Translations under genes and position numbers: made by a program
Shown here: piece after piece, positions 1 through 6,670 of the stretch
Layout: each line of letters starts with the position of its first letter
How positions within the stretch are numbered: position 1 is the first letter of the stretch
Notes under the pieces: model-generated
Databases searched by the model: none
What the model saw: only the letters and a program-made list of their open reading frames with translations
What the model was told of the DNA's origin: nothing
From: an uncultured Eubacterium sp.
GTDB lineage: Bacteria; Bacillota; Clostridia; Lachnospirales; Lachnospiraceae
Length of the DNA: 12,768 nucleotides
Direction: 5' to 3'
Assembly: GCA_910584875.1 (NCBI GenBank)
Contig: CAJUDA010000041.1
Coordinates: forward strand, 1 to 12,768

Positions 1-87
1 AAAGGAAGAAAACGATGATTTTTCGGGAAGTGGTACAAGGACGGGCGTATGGGAGCTACCGCCACCCTACAGCAGCTTATTAAGTGA
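1..87 (+). pseudogene. Possible 3' tail of an upstream gene, perhaps frameshifted
   Basis: The last part reads in frame 1 (19-87) as FFGKWYKDGRMGATATLQQ followed by LIK and a TGA at 85-87. The bases before it read sensibly in frame 2 (2-19) as KEENDD. Frame 1 itself has a TGA at 16-18. One extra T in the T run at 19-23 would join the two pieces into KEENDDFFGKWYKDGRMGAT and onward to the same stop. This could be a decayed gene end, a homopolymer error in the assembly, or chance. The family was not recognised and too little is visible to assign a function. Confidence 0.25.
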
Positions 88-113
88 TTGCTCTGGATAT
101 TATCATATAAATA

Positions 114-142
114 TTGAAAAATTTTATTATGTATGTTACTAT
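114..142 (+). promoter_or_regulatory. Sigma-A promoter with extended -10 for the kinase pair
   Basis: TTGAAA at 114-119 and TACTAT at 137-142 are separated by 17 bases. TGT at 134-136 directly before the -10 gives the TGn extension. Transcription would start near 149, upstream of the AUG codons at 168 and 174. This also argues against translation starting at the TTG codon at 114. The -10 hexamer itself is a 4 of 6 match, so the call rests on spacing and the TGn element. Confidence 0.45.
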
Positions 143-173
143 TTGGATATTGAAGCAGACTGAGGTGATGGGC

Positions 174-860
174 ATGAGAGATTCAGAGAGGATTTATCAG
201 TATTTACAGAGGGAAGAGAATAAGCTGTCTGACAGTCTGGAACAAATAGACAGGGAGCTTGAAGGATTGGGCGACAGGCAGAAGTCCATTGTGATTAAAT
301 TGATCAAAGGAAGGAAATATTATTATGAACAGTGGCGGGAAGAAGGAACGATCCGGTACCGGTCTCTTGGCAGAGTTTATCCCGGGGCCGTGTACCGGGA
401 GGAGAAGGAGATTGCCAGACGAAAGGAACTTCTTACGCTGAGGAAGGACAAACAGATCCTGAGAGAACAGTTAATACAGGTTATGGGTAAAATGGAAAAG
501 CAGTGCAGGGAGGAAAAAATGCTGGATGACTATTCTTTTGAGGTGTTCTGGCGGGACGAGATCACGGCGCGGGTAGCAGTGAAAGGCAGCAGGGTGCATA
601 TTTCACGATATTGCATTCATCCGCTGAAACAGCTTTTTGCGGGAGAGCATATGACGAGATACCAGTTAAATAGGATTCTGGAACTGCGGTGCTTTGAAAA
701 AGGGAGAGCCGACATCCCGCAGATTCTTGACCGGCTTGGGTTGAATGAATATAATCCGCAGGAACTGATAAGGAAGACGCACGGGGTATCCCATAATGAT
801 TATATCTGGTTTCGTTTTCCTGGTGAGAAGCTGACGGCGAAGGATGTATTGGTGAGGTAG
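174..860 (+). CDS. Basic coiled-coil protein, partner of the downstream HipA-fold kinase
   Basis: A 228-residue protein that I do not recognise as a named family. The start at 174 is preferred because GAGGTGAT at 162-169 is an excellent ribosome site for it; ATG at 168 is inside that site. Residues about 1-40 and 75-118 are rich in Lys, Arg, Glu, Gln and Leu and look helical or coiled-coil. The segment at 46-67 (GRKYYYEQWREEGTIRYRSL, then a Gly) resembles a short beta-hairpin nucleic-acid-binding module seen in some mobile-element proteins. The C-terminal third (about 145-228) has a compact pattern ending in RKTHGVSHNDYIWFRFPGE. There is no signal peptide or membrane helix. The stop is 3 nt before the kinase start, and the kinase ribosome site lies inside this gene, so the two are probably translationally coupled. 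A role as inhibitor, antitoxin or targeting subunit is inference from that pairing alone. Confidence 0.7.
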   Translation: MRDSERIYQYLQREENKLSDSLEQIDRELEGLGDRQKSIVIKLIKGRKYYYEQWREEGTIRYRSLGRVYPGAVYREEKEIARRKELLTLRKDKQILREQLIQVMGKMEKQCREEKMLDDYSFEVFWRDEITARVAVKGSRVHISRYCIHPLKQLFAGEHMTRYQLNRILELRCFEKGRADIPQILDRLGLNEYNPQELIRKTHGVSHNDYIWFRFPGEKLTAKDVLVR

Positions 861-863
861 ACT

Positions 864-1622
864 ATGTTTCGGGAAGAAGTGGATGAAGAATATATTATCA
901 CACAGGAAGGTACGAGTGAAGGGACGCAGATAAAATATAAAAAAGATGGCTTCTGGTATAAAAAGGATCATAGAGGACATGAGGGGCTGGCAGAATATCT
1001 CGTATCAAAGCTGATGACCTTCTCTGATCTGGAACAGACAGACTATATACGGTACGAACAGGGATACATCAATGATGTTCCCGGATGTCGCAGTCAGAAC
1101 TTTCTTGGAGATGGAGAAGAACTGGTCACCCTGTACCGTCTGTATTTTAATGAATTTGGGAAGGATTTAAGCCAGGTACTGGCGGACATGGACCGGATGG
1201 AGGAAAGGGTGGAATATGTCCTGCGGTTTGTGAAGCAGAGCTGTGATCTTGATATCCGGGATTATCTGACAAGGGTGATCATGCTCGATATGATCGTCCT
1301 GAATGAAGACCGTCATCTCAATAATCTGGCGGTGATCTTTAAGGAGGATCATTTTATATGTGCACCGATTTTTGATAATGGAATCTCTCTCCTGACTGCC
1401 AGCCAGAGTGTAAACTGGAATTTTCCGCTAGAAGAGAATGTGAGAAGAGTGATCGCCAGACCTTTTTCAGGATCTCATGAAAAAATGTATGAGTATCTTG
1501 GCAGGGGCTTTTCGATTGACTGCAAGAAAGCGCATGTATGGCTGGATACGGAACCTGTTTCCAGAGAAAAGGAGGTACTGGAATATCAGCTTAAGCGATA
1601 TGAGAAAAAGGGGATTTTGTGA
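864..1622 (+). CDS. Compact HipA-fold (CtkA-like) protein kinase
   Basis: A 252-residue protein with the catalytic signature of HipA-type Ser/Thr kinases. NEDRHLNN at 147-154 fits the N-x-D-x-H-x-x-N catalytic loop: Asp149 and Asn154 have the same +5 spacing as Asp309 and Asn314 of E. coli HipA. FDNG at 170-173 places Asp171 as the metal-binding Asp, 22 residues on (23 in HipA). GTSEGTQIK at 16-24 could be the nucleotide loop, with Lys33/34 as ATP-contacting lysines and Glu40 or Glu44 in the following helix. It is much shorter than HipA (about 440 residues), lacks its N-terminal subdomain and is closer in size to stand-alone HipA_C proteins such as CtkA. The ribosome site GGTGAGG at 851-857 lies in the end of the upstream gene. 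Soluble, no signal peptide. The substrate cannot be told; known relatives phosphorylate GltX or host proteins. Whether it is a toxin is inference. Confidence 0.75.
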   Translation: MFREEVDEEYIITQEGTSEGTQIKYKKDGFWYKKDHRGHEGLAEYLVSKLMTFSDLEQTDYIRYEQGYINDVPGCRSQNFLGDGEELVTLYRLYFNEFGKDLSQVLADMDRMEERVEYVLRFVKQSCDLDIRDYLTRVIMLDMIVLNEDRHLNNLAVIFKEDHFICAPIFDNGISLLTASQSVNWNFPLEENVRRVIARPFSGSHEKMYEYLGRGFSIDCKKAHVWLDTEPVSREKEVLEYQLKRYEKKGIL

Positions 1623-1693
1623 ATGGAAATGCAACAATTACTGTAATGCGATCGTTTTATCTGTAATAAAAGAATTTTGAGGGGGAATATGAA

Positions 1694-3094
1694 ATGAAGT
1701 TACAAACAATACGGAGTACCTTGCTGCCATGCTTTCTTATCTGTCTTTTGATATCTGGTATGTTTACTTTTTTAGTACCTGCACGGGAGAGCCGGGCACA
1801 GGAAGAGGAGAATGCGGTAGAAACTGAGACCAACAATGGGGTGATCTATACTTATGTAGATCTGAAGGAATATAAAAATTCTGTGGAGATTATTGGCATT
1901 GATATAATTAAAGAATCTTCTACTCTGAAAATCCCTGAAAAATTAAAGGGGAAAAAGGTGGTTAGTATCAGCCTGCGGGATGAGCGGCGGGATATAAGTC
2001 CGGTAACACCTCATCAGTATGATGCGGCAGTTCCAATCAAAAAAATAATCCTGCCAAAGACGATACGTCCGTTGAATAGTGCTGATACAAAGAGTAAGAG
2101 TCTGAGGCTTACGGATATAACACGTTTGGATTATTTTTCCAGATTGGAGAGCATAGAGACTGTTCCTGGCAGTAAATATGTAAAGGCAGAGGATGGGATT
2201 TTGTACAGTGCAGACAGGAAGGATATGATCGCTTATCCCCAGAAGAAAAAATCAAAAACTTACCGGATGCCGTCCAGCGTGGTATGGTCAGCGGGTATTT
2301 TTAGCAACCCTCATATAAAAAGGATTATTTTTTCTAAAAATAAAAAATTCAGGGAAGTCTATGTAGAAGATTGTGACAGACTTGAAAGTGTTTATATGCC
2401 GGATAATATAACGAAAATAAGTAATTTTGGTTTTTCCGGAGATATCAGCTTAAAGACAATACGGTGGAGTAAAAATCTAAAATCGATCGGCTATGCTGCC
2501 TTTGAAAACTGTAATTCCCTTACAAAGGTGAAATTGCCGGGCAGGGTGAGGGAGATTGAAGAACGCGCCTTTCACTGGTGTGCCAGCCTGAAAAAGGTAA
2601 CGTTACCAGATTCCGTCGCTTATGTCGGAGACCGTGCGTTCAGCAAAGGAAGAGGGAAGAAAAATCCAGAGATAAAGAAAGCGCCGTACCTGCTTTCCGT
2701 GGAAAATAAAAAGGCAAAAGAGGCATATACCAGGGATCCGTATCATTATACGGAATCATCGCTGCGATATATCGCGGTGGTGACGGTCACAAACTGGGAG
2801 AAGATCCGCTATTACAATACTATGTCTGTCCGGCATGTGAGGGCAAAGACAAAGAACATGTCCCTTCGTCCCAGGAAAAAGAAGGGGATTTTCATTATGC
2901 CGGATACCGGAGGCGGGGGTATGAAGCACTGGAAAGTAAAACCTGACATATTGAAATTTACCTCGTCCAATCCCAAAGTGGCGAAAGTGACAGAAAGGGG
3001 AGTGGTAGAGGCGAAAAAAAGAGGAAAGGCAGTCATCACGGTCCGAATGAAAACCAGTTCCGCAAAGTGTAAAGTGAAGGTGACGGTGAGGTAA
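1694..3094 (+). CDS. Secreted leucine-rich-repeat (LRR_5, BspA-type) protein with a C-terminal Big_2-like domain
   Basis: A 466-residue exported protein. Residues 1-36 form a signal peptide: basic start, hydrophobic stretch LLPCFLICLLISGMFTFLVP, and a likely signal peptidase I cut near Ala35. Residues about 115-320 hold irregular LRR_5 repeats with the hallmarks of the family: GSKYVKAEDGILYSADRKDM at 159-178, SLTKVKLPGRVREIEERAF at 275-293, SLKKVTLPDSVAYVGDRAF at 298-316. Residues about 412-466 resemble a bacterial Ig-like Big_2 domain (LKFTSSNPKVAKV, GVVEAKKRGKAVITV). No LPxTG motif or membrane anchor is visible, so it is secreted or loosely held. The ribosome site GAGGGGGAA at 1679-1687 fits ATG 1694. 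I see no convincing promoter in the 71 nt before it, so it may be read from the kinase promoter. The final A of its TAA stop is the A of the next gene's ATG. Binding partner unknown. Confidence 0.85.
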   Translation: MKLQTIRSTLLPCFLICLLISGMFTFLVPARESRAQEEENAVETETNNGVIYTYVDLKEYKNSVEIIGIDIIKESSTLKIPEKLKGKKVVSISLRDERRDISPVTPHQYDAAVPIKKIILPKTIRPLNSADTKSKSLRLTDITRLDYFSRLESIETVPGSKYVKAEDGILYSADRKDMIAYPQKKKSKTYRMPSSVVWSAGIFSNPHIKRIIFSKNKKFREVYVEDCDRLESVYMPDNITKISNFGFSGDISLKTIRWSKNLKSIGYAAFENCNSLTKVKLPGRVREIEERAFHWCASLKKVTLPDSVAYVGDRAFSKGRGKKNPEIKKAPYLLSVENKKAKEAYTRDPYHYTESSLRYIAVVTVTNWEKIRYYNTMSVRHVRAKTKNMSLRPRKKKGIFIMPDTGGGGMKHWKVKPDILKFTSSNPKVAKVTERGVVEAKKRGKAVITVRMKTSSAKCKVKVTVR

Positions 3095-4023
3095 TGATAT
3101 TAAATACAGGAAATCGTACAGATATTCCGGCGTTTTACAGTGAATGGTTTTATAACCGTATCCGGGAGGGCTATGTGATGACACGGAATCCCTATTATCC
3201 GGAACAGGTACTCCGGTATCGTCTTGACCCGGAAGTAGTGGATATCCTTTGCTTCTGTACCAAAAATCCAGAGCCGATGCTTGGCAGGCTTGGTGAACTG
3301 GACCGGTTTCGTCAGTTCTGGTTTGTCACGATCACTCCTTATGGCAGGGATGTGGAACCGTATGTCCCGGAGTGGAGGTCGGTGACAGAGTCTTTTTGTT
3401 TCCTGTCAGAGAGGCTGGGAAGGGAAGCTGTGAGCTGGCGTTATGATCCTATTTTTATTTCTGAAAGGTATCCGGTTACGTTTCATCTGGAAAGCTTTGA
3501 GAAAATGGCTGAGAGGATGGAGGGAGCGGCAGATCACTGTGTGATCAGTTTTATCGATCTGTATGAAAAGACAAAGAGAAACTTTCCCGGAATCCGGGAG
3601 GTGCGGAAAGGAGAGAGAGAGCAGATCGGACAGGAATTTGTGCGGATCGGGAAGAAATACGGGATCGGGATCCGTTCCTGCTGCGAGGGAACGGAACTGG
3701 CGTCCTATGGCGTAGATGTGTCCGGGTGCATGACAAAAGATGTACTGGAGAGGGCGATCGGGTGTGTATTGGAAATACCGGGGAAGGGGTATCAGAAACG
3801 GGAGGGATGTGACTGCCTGCTGGGCAGTGATATCGGGATGTATAATACTTGCGGACATGGGTGTCTGTATTGTTATGCCAATTATGACAGGGGGACGGTG
3901 GAGCACAACAGGAGACGTCACGATCCGGAATCCCCTTTCCTGACAGGAGGATTTTGTCAGGGTGATATCATCAGAGAGGCGAGACAGATTTCGTGCTGCA
4001 GCGGTCAGAGGAAGCTAATGTGA
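3094..4023 (+). CDS. DUF1848 family protein with a radical-SAM-like Cys cluster
   Basis: A 309-residue cytosolic protein recognised as DUF1848 by its N-terminal half (TDIPAFYSEWF, NPYYPEQVLRY, DILCFCTKNPEPML at 51-64) and the conserved SWRYDPIFIS at 114-123. The C-terminal part has GCDCLLGSDIGMYNTCGHGC at 238-257 and then LYCYANYD. Cys253, Cys257 and Cys260 make CxxxCxxC, the spacing that holds the [4Fe-4S] cluster in radical SAM enzymes, and Cys239, Cys241, Cys196 and Cys197 could bind further metal. A metal-cluster or radical-SAM-like role is inference; no reaction is established for the family as far as I know. The ATG shares one base with the stop of the LRR gene (TAATG), so translation is probably coupled. 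Its ribosome site would be GGTGAGG just before the overlap. There is no obvious terminator after it. Confidence 0.8.
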   Translation: MILNTGNRTDIPAFYSEWFYNRIREGYVMTRNPYYPEQVLRYRLDPEVVDILCFCTKNPEPMLGRLGELDRFRQFWFVTITPYGRDVEPYVPEWRSVTESFCFLSERLGREAVSWRYDPIFISERYPVTFHLESFEKMAERMEGAADHCVISFIDLYEKTKRNFPGIREVRKGEREQIGQEFVRIGKKYGIGIRSCCEGTELASYGVDVSGCMTKDVLERAIGCVLEIPGKGYQKREGCDCLLGSDIGMYNTCGHGCLYCYANYDRGTVEHNRRRHDPESPFLTGGFCQGDIIREARQISCCSGQRKLM

Positions 4024-4072
4024 TATTACAGACAATAGGCGGTGTACAGGGGGACTGCGTTGCTCTACCATT

Positions 4073-4095
4073 GGTTTACTTTGTGTAAATAAACC
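4073..4095. repeat. Dyad upstream of the Xre gene promoter
   Basis: GGTTTA at 4073-4078 is complementary to TAAACC at 4090-4095, and TTTAC at 4075-4079 to GTAAA at 4085-4089, so two alternative pairings exist. It sits 11 bases upstream of the -35 of the following promoter, where an operator could lie. No T run follows, so it is not a classical terminator of the DUF1848 gene. No other clear structure was seen in the 135-nt gap. Confidence 0.3.
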
Positions 4096-4105
4096 TTCCG
4101 AGAGG

Positions 4106-4134
4106 TTGTCAATTATTCAAAATTATTTTACAAT
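4106..4134 (+). promoter_or_regulatory. Sigma-A promoter of the Xre gene
   Basis: TTGTCA at 4106-4111 and TACAAT at 4129-4134 are separated by exactly 17 bases, each hexamer matching consensus at 5 of 6 positions, in an AT-rich context. Transcription would start near 4141, giving a leader of about 24 nt before ATG 4165. Confidence 0.7.
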
Positions 4135-4164
4135 CATAGTAAAAATCAGTCAGGAGGAATGAGC

Positions 4165-4980
4165 ATGGACAACCAGAAAATGGGAAATTTTATCTTTATC
4201 ATGAGAAAAGAAAATAAAATGACACAGAAGGAGCTGGCACAGAGATTACATATCACGGACAAGGCAGTATCCAAATGGGAGAGGGGTCTGAGCTGTCCGG
4301 ATCTTTCGCTTATATCCGGTCTGGCAGAGGTTCTGGGGGTGACAGTAAACGAACTACTGAATGGGGAAAGGGAGAACACCGGGACAACAGCAAAGGCGGA
4401 AAAGGTTGAACCAGTGCTGCAGTATGCAGATGAGACCACTAAGAAGAAAGTCCGGTCGCTAAAGATTCTCTTTGCGGATGCCTGGTCGCTTATTTTGCTG
4501 TTGGGGATACTTGTATGCAGTATTGTTGATCTGGCGGTTTCAGGGACGTTTACCTGGTCGCTTATTTCAGATAGTTCGATCCTGCTGGCATGGTTTGCCG
4601 GATATCCGGTTATCCGATCTGGGCACAAGGGAGTCGGAATCTCACTGGCAGCTGTAAGCATTCTGATTTTTCCATATTTGTATGTGCTGCATCTTCTGGT
4701 TCCATCCGGCGGACTGTTGCTGCCTGTCGGCATGCGGATGGCGGTGATCGCTGTCGTGTATGCCTGGATCATATATGGACTTTTCTGTATGTTAAGAAAC
4801 AGGAAATATCTGGCAGGAGCGATCGTTTTTGTTTTGTATATTCCGGTTCAGTTTCTGGTGAATTTTTGTCTGTCTATTACTATTTCCGAGCCGCTTATGG
4901 ATGAATGGGATATCCTGTCTGCTGTTATCATGGTTGTGGCCGCGGTAGTATTCTGGAGGCTGGATGCAAAAGGGGAATAG
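4165..4980 (+). CDS. Xre-family regulator with a C-terminal multi-helix membrane domain
   Basis: A 271-residue protein. Residues 6-67 form a Xre/Cro-type helix-turn-helix: FIFIMRKENKMTQKELAQRL, then HITDKAVSKWERGLSCPDLS, with the usual Gly-Val-Thr-Val-Asn-Glu-Leu-Leu end. Residues about 105-265 hold five or six hydrophobic segments (near 104-125, 135-152, 156-178, 183-210, 215-238 and 249-265), so the DNA-binding domain is probably tethered to the membrane. AGGAGG at 4152-4157 is 7 nt from ATG 4165 but only 1 nt from ATG 4159, so 4165 is the better start. It has its own promoter and ends 6 bp from the stop of the convergent acyltransferase gene, with no terminator between. The signal sensed by the membrane part is unknown; comparable proteins in Lachnospiraceae are mostly uncharacterised. 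Confidence 0.85.
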   Translation: MDNQKMGNFIFIMRKENKMTQKELAQRLHITDKAVSKWERGLSCPDLSLISGLAEVLGVTVNELLNGERENTGTTAKAEKVEPVLQYADETTKKKVRSLKILFADAWSLILLLGILVCSIVDLAVSGTFTWSLISDSSILLAWFAGYPVIRSGHKGVGISLAAVSILIFPYLYVLHLLVPSGGLLLPVGMRMAVIAVVYAWIIYGLFCMLRNRKYLAGAIVFVLYIPVQFLVNFCLSITISEPLMDEWDILSAVIMVVAAVVFWRLDAKGE

Positions 4981-4986
4981 TATGGC

Positions 4987-5799
4987 TCAGCAGAGCTTCC
5001 CTTCCGCCCAGCCAAATTTCTTTCCGGAAAGGAGAAATTTTTTTAAATTTCTCTGGAGCGTTGTGTTTTCAGATAGTTTATCTAATTCGGGCGTTTCACC
5101 GGGAAAGACCCAGTCCAGGACTGCCATACTTTCATAGTCTACTGAGACAAGATCGAACATTTTTTGAAAATGGATCAGATTTGAGTGCTCTGGCAATAAT
5201 TCTGACAGTGCCGGAGACAGCATCCAGGATTCGCAGTACCAGTCCGTGCCGCTCCAGTCAGGAAAATATTTGTTCAGGAACTCCCGGAAGCTGTGAAAGG
5301 AAGCCTGAATCGCTGACGGTTCCATACAGGCATCAGATGGGATATGGATGTAAATTCTTTTGCTATCCGAAGGAATCAGTTCGTATTCCAGTTCACCGAT
5401 CCGGAATTCCTGCATGGCAAGCTGGCGGGGAAACCACCACGCCCAGGTAAAAGCATAGTATCCATATGTTTTTTTGTGTTCATAGAGAAAACGCGTACAA
5501 AATTTCATCGTATCAGCAAATACAGAGTCATGGATGGATTTTTCCTGATAATGTTTCCAGGTATCGCAGGCACAGTGCAATAGTACGTTGAGAATATGGA
5601 ATCCGGATGGATCGTCACCAATCCTTTTCCTGATCTCACAGATCGCGCTGTCCCATGAATCCCGCCGGTTCAGTTCATTCCTGATTGTTTCATCGGATAC
5701 GATTTTTTCTACATTATTATCGTTTTTTAAAGATTCCGTAACTTCAGATGGTAATTGTAAGAGTTCACATAATTGTTCAAATGTCATTTTAATCCCCAT
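4987..5799 (-). CDS. Two-domain GNAT-like acyltransferase (NAT_N / GNAT_C type)
   Basis: A 270-residue cytosolic protein that resembles the Clostridia group annotated as acyltransferase domain-containing proteins. Residues about 1-130 form an all-helical N-terminal part, ending in the aromatic stretch YGYYAFTWAWWFPRQLAMQE at 112-131. The C-terminal part starts at FRIGELEYELIPS and contains YIHIPSDACMEPSAIQASF and CESWMLSPALSELLPEHSN at 189-207 followed by LIHFQKMF, the most conserved stretch of this group. The canonical GNAT acetyl-CoA loop is not obvious by eye, so activity is inferred from the family. The start at 5799 is chosen because AGGAAAGG (minus strand) lies 5 nt or fewer upstream; Met at 5787 and 5838 are alternatives. 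It is transcribed away from the HAD gene and towards the Xre gene. Substrate unknown. Confidence 0.7.
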   Translation of the reverse strand: MGIKMTFEQLCELLQLPSEVTESLKNDNNVEKIVSDETIRNELNRRDSWDSAICEIRKRIGDDPSGFHILNVLLHCACDTWKHYQEKSIHDSVFADTMKFCTRFLYEHKKTYGYYAFTWAWWFPRQLAMQEFRIGELEYELIPSDSKRIYIHIPSDACMEPSAIQASFHSFREFLNKYFPDWSGTDWYCESWMLSPALSELLPEHSNLIHFQKMFDLVSVDYESMAVLDWVFPGETPELDKLSENTTLQRNLKKFLLSGKKFGWAEGKLC

Positions 5800-5834
5800 A
5801 CCTTTCCTGTACCTGCAAACTTTGGACCGCAGGC

Positions 5835-5844
5835 ACAAATTTGT
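5835..5844. repeat. Perfect 10-bp palindrome in the leader of the acyltransferase gene
   Basis: ACAAATTTGT is self-complementary, and the next-but-one flanking pair (G5833 with C5846) also matches. It lies between the putative -10 and the ribosome site of the minus-strand gene, a usual position for a repressor site. Confidence 0.35.
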
Positions 5845-5856
5845 ACCGTTGAGTTA

Positions 5857-5885
5857 AGTATACCAGTTATGGCAGAGAGGTGCAA
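5857..5885 (-). promoter_or_regulatory. Weak sigma-A promoter candidate for the acyltransferase gene
   Basis: On the minus strand TTGCAC (5885-5880) and TATACT (5862-5857) are 17 bases apart. The -10 matches consensus at 5 of 6, the -35 at only 3 of 6. A perfect TTGACA is also present 6 bases further upstream (5891-5886) but is 23 bases from this -10, too far to pair with it. Confidence 0.3.
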
Positions 5886-5945
5886 TGTCAACTGCCCATA
5901 TTGTTTCTTCGCCAGTTTTTTCAGGTAGAAATGAAGGTGAAAAGA

Positions 5946-5954
5946 TGATATAAT
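5946..5954 (+). promoter_or_regulatory. Extended -10 element for the HAD / two-component operon
   Basis: TG at 5946-5947, one base, then a consensus TATAAT at 5949-5954. No good -35 exists 17 bases upstream (TAGAAA at 5926-5931), which is typical of extended -10 promoters. Transcription would start near 5961, about 26 nt before ATG 5987. Confidence 0.5.
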
Positions 5955-5986
5955 AAAATATAAAAGTTTATGGGGAGGACAGTCAT

Positions 5987-6652
5987 ATGCGAGCGGTAGT
6001 ATTTGACATGGATGGACTGATGTTTGATACGGAACGTGTCTGTGTACAGGCATGGGATTATGCCGGGGACAAAATGGGAATCGGAAAGGCAGGGTTTATG
6101 GTGTTAAAGACGCTGGGGATGAATGCCGTTCGGACAAAAGAAATGTGGAAGAGGGAGTTTGGAGAACAGTATGACGCAGAGGCATTAAGGAAATACTCAA
6201 AAGAATTTATGACTGCATATTACAAAGAAAATACCCTGCCGGTTAAGAAGGGCCTGCATGTCCTGCTGGAATACCTGAAGGAAGAGGGTTACAAAATGGC
6301 AGTGGCGTCTTCCTCCCGGTATACAGAGATCAGGGAGAACCTGCGGGATGCCGGGGTGACAGACTTTTTCATGGCAGTCGTAGGCGGCGATAGGATCAGC
6401 CGGTCCAAGCCGGAGCCGGACATTTATCTGAAAGCATGTGAACTGCTGGGAGAGAAGCCGGCGGACTGCTATGCGCTGGAGGATTCCAGAAACGGACTAT
6501 TGGCGGCGCACCGGGCGGGATGTATCCCTCTTATGGTGCCGGACCTATGGGAACCAGATGAAGAGATACAGGAGATCATAGCAGGAAAATTTGATGATCT
6601 GGCGCAAGTGAAGGATTATCTGGTCCGGCTCGGTACAGGTGGGAAACAGTGA
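5987..6652 (+). CDS. HAD-superfamily hydrolase, subfamily IA (beta-phosphoglucomutase-like)
   Basis: A 221-residue soluble phosphatase or phosphomutase. Motif I is FDMDGLMFDTE at 6-16, with Asp7 as nucleophile and Asp9 as acid/base. Motif II is in VASSSRY (Ser108/109), motif III is Lys141 in SRSKPEPDIY, motif IV is ALEDSRNG with Glu165 and Asp166. Residues about 17-85 form the helical C1 cap domain. Length is normal for the family. The ribosome site GGGGAGGA at 5972-5979 is 7 nt from the ATG. It is the first gene of the plus-strand operon and ends 18 nt before the response-regulator start. Substrate cannot be told from sequence; relatives act on small sugar phosphates or nucleotides. It has the Asp9 needed for mutase activity, but simple phosphatases have it too. 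Confidence 0.88.
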   Translation: MRAVVFDMDGLMFDTERVCVQAWDYAGDKMGIGKAGFMVLKTLGMNAVRTKEMWKREFGEQYDAEALRKYSKEFMTAYYKENTLPVKKGLHVLLEYLKEEGYKMAVASSSRYTEIRENLRDAGVTDFFMAVVGGDRISRSKPEPDIYLKACELLGEKPADCYALEDSRNGLLAAHRAGCIPLMVPDLWEPDEEIQEIIAGKFDDLAQVKDYLVRLGTGGKQ

Positions 6653-6670
6653 TGAAACATGGTGGTTTAT

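Noticed and set aside
1641..1667. CTGTAAT repeated at 1641 and 1661 as an operator or promoter for the LRR gene
   Set aside because: Only two 7-base copies and no acceptable -35 at the right distance; best explained by chance in AT-rich sequence.
5846..5858. CCGTTGAGTTAAG resembles CCGTTGAGCTAAG at 12034-12046, suggesting a dispersed element
   Set aside because: The likeness is 12 of 13 bases with no similarity in the flanks; only the second copy is part of a hairpin.
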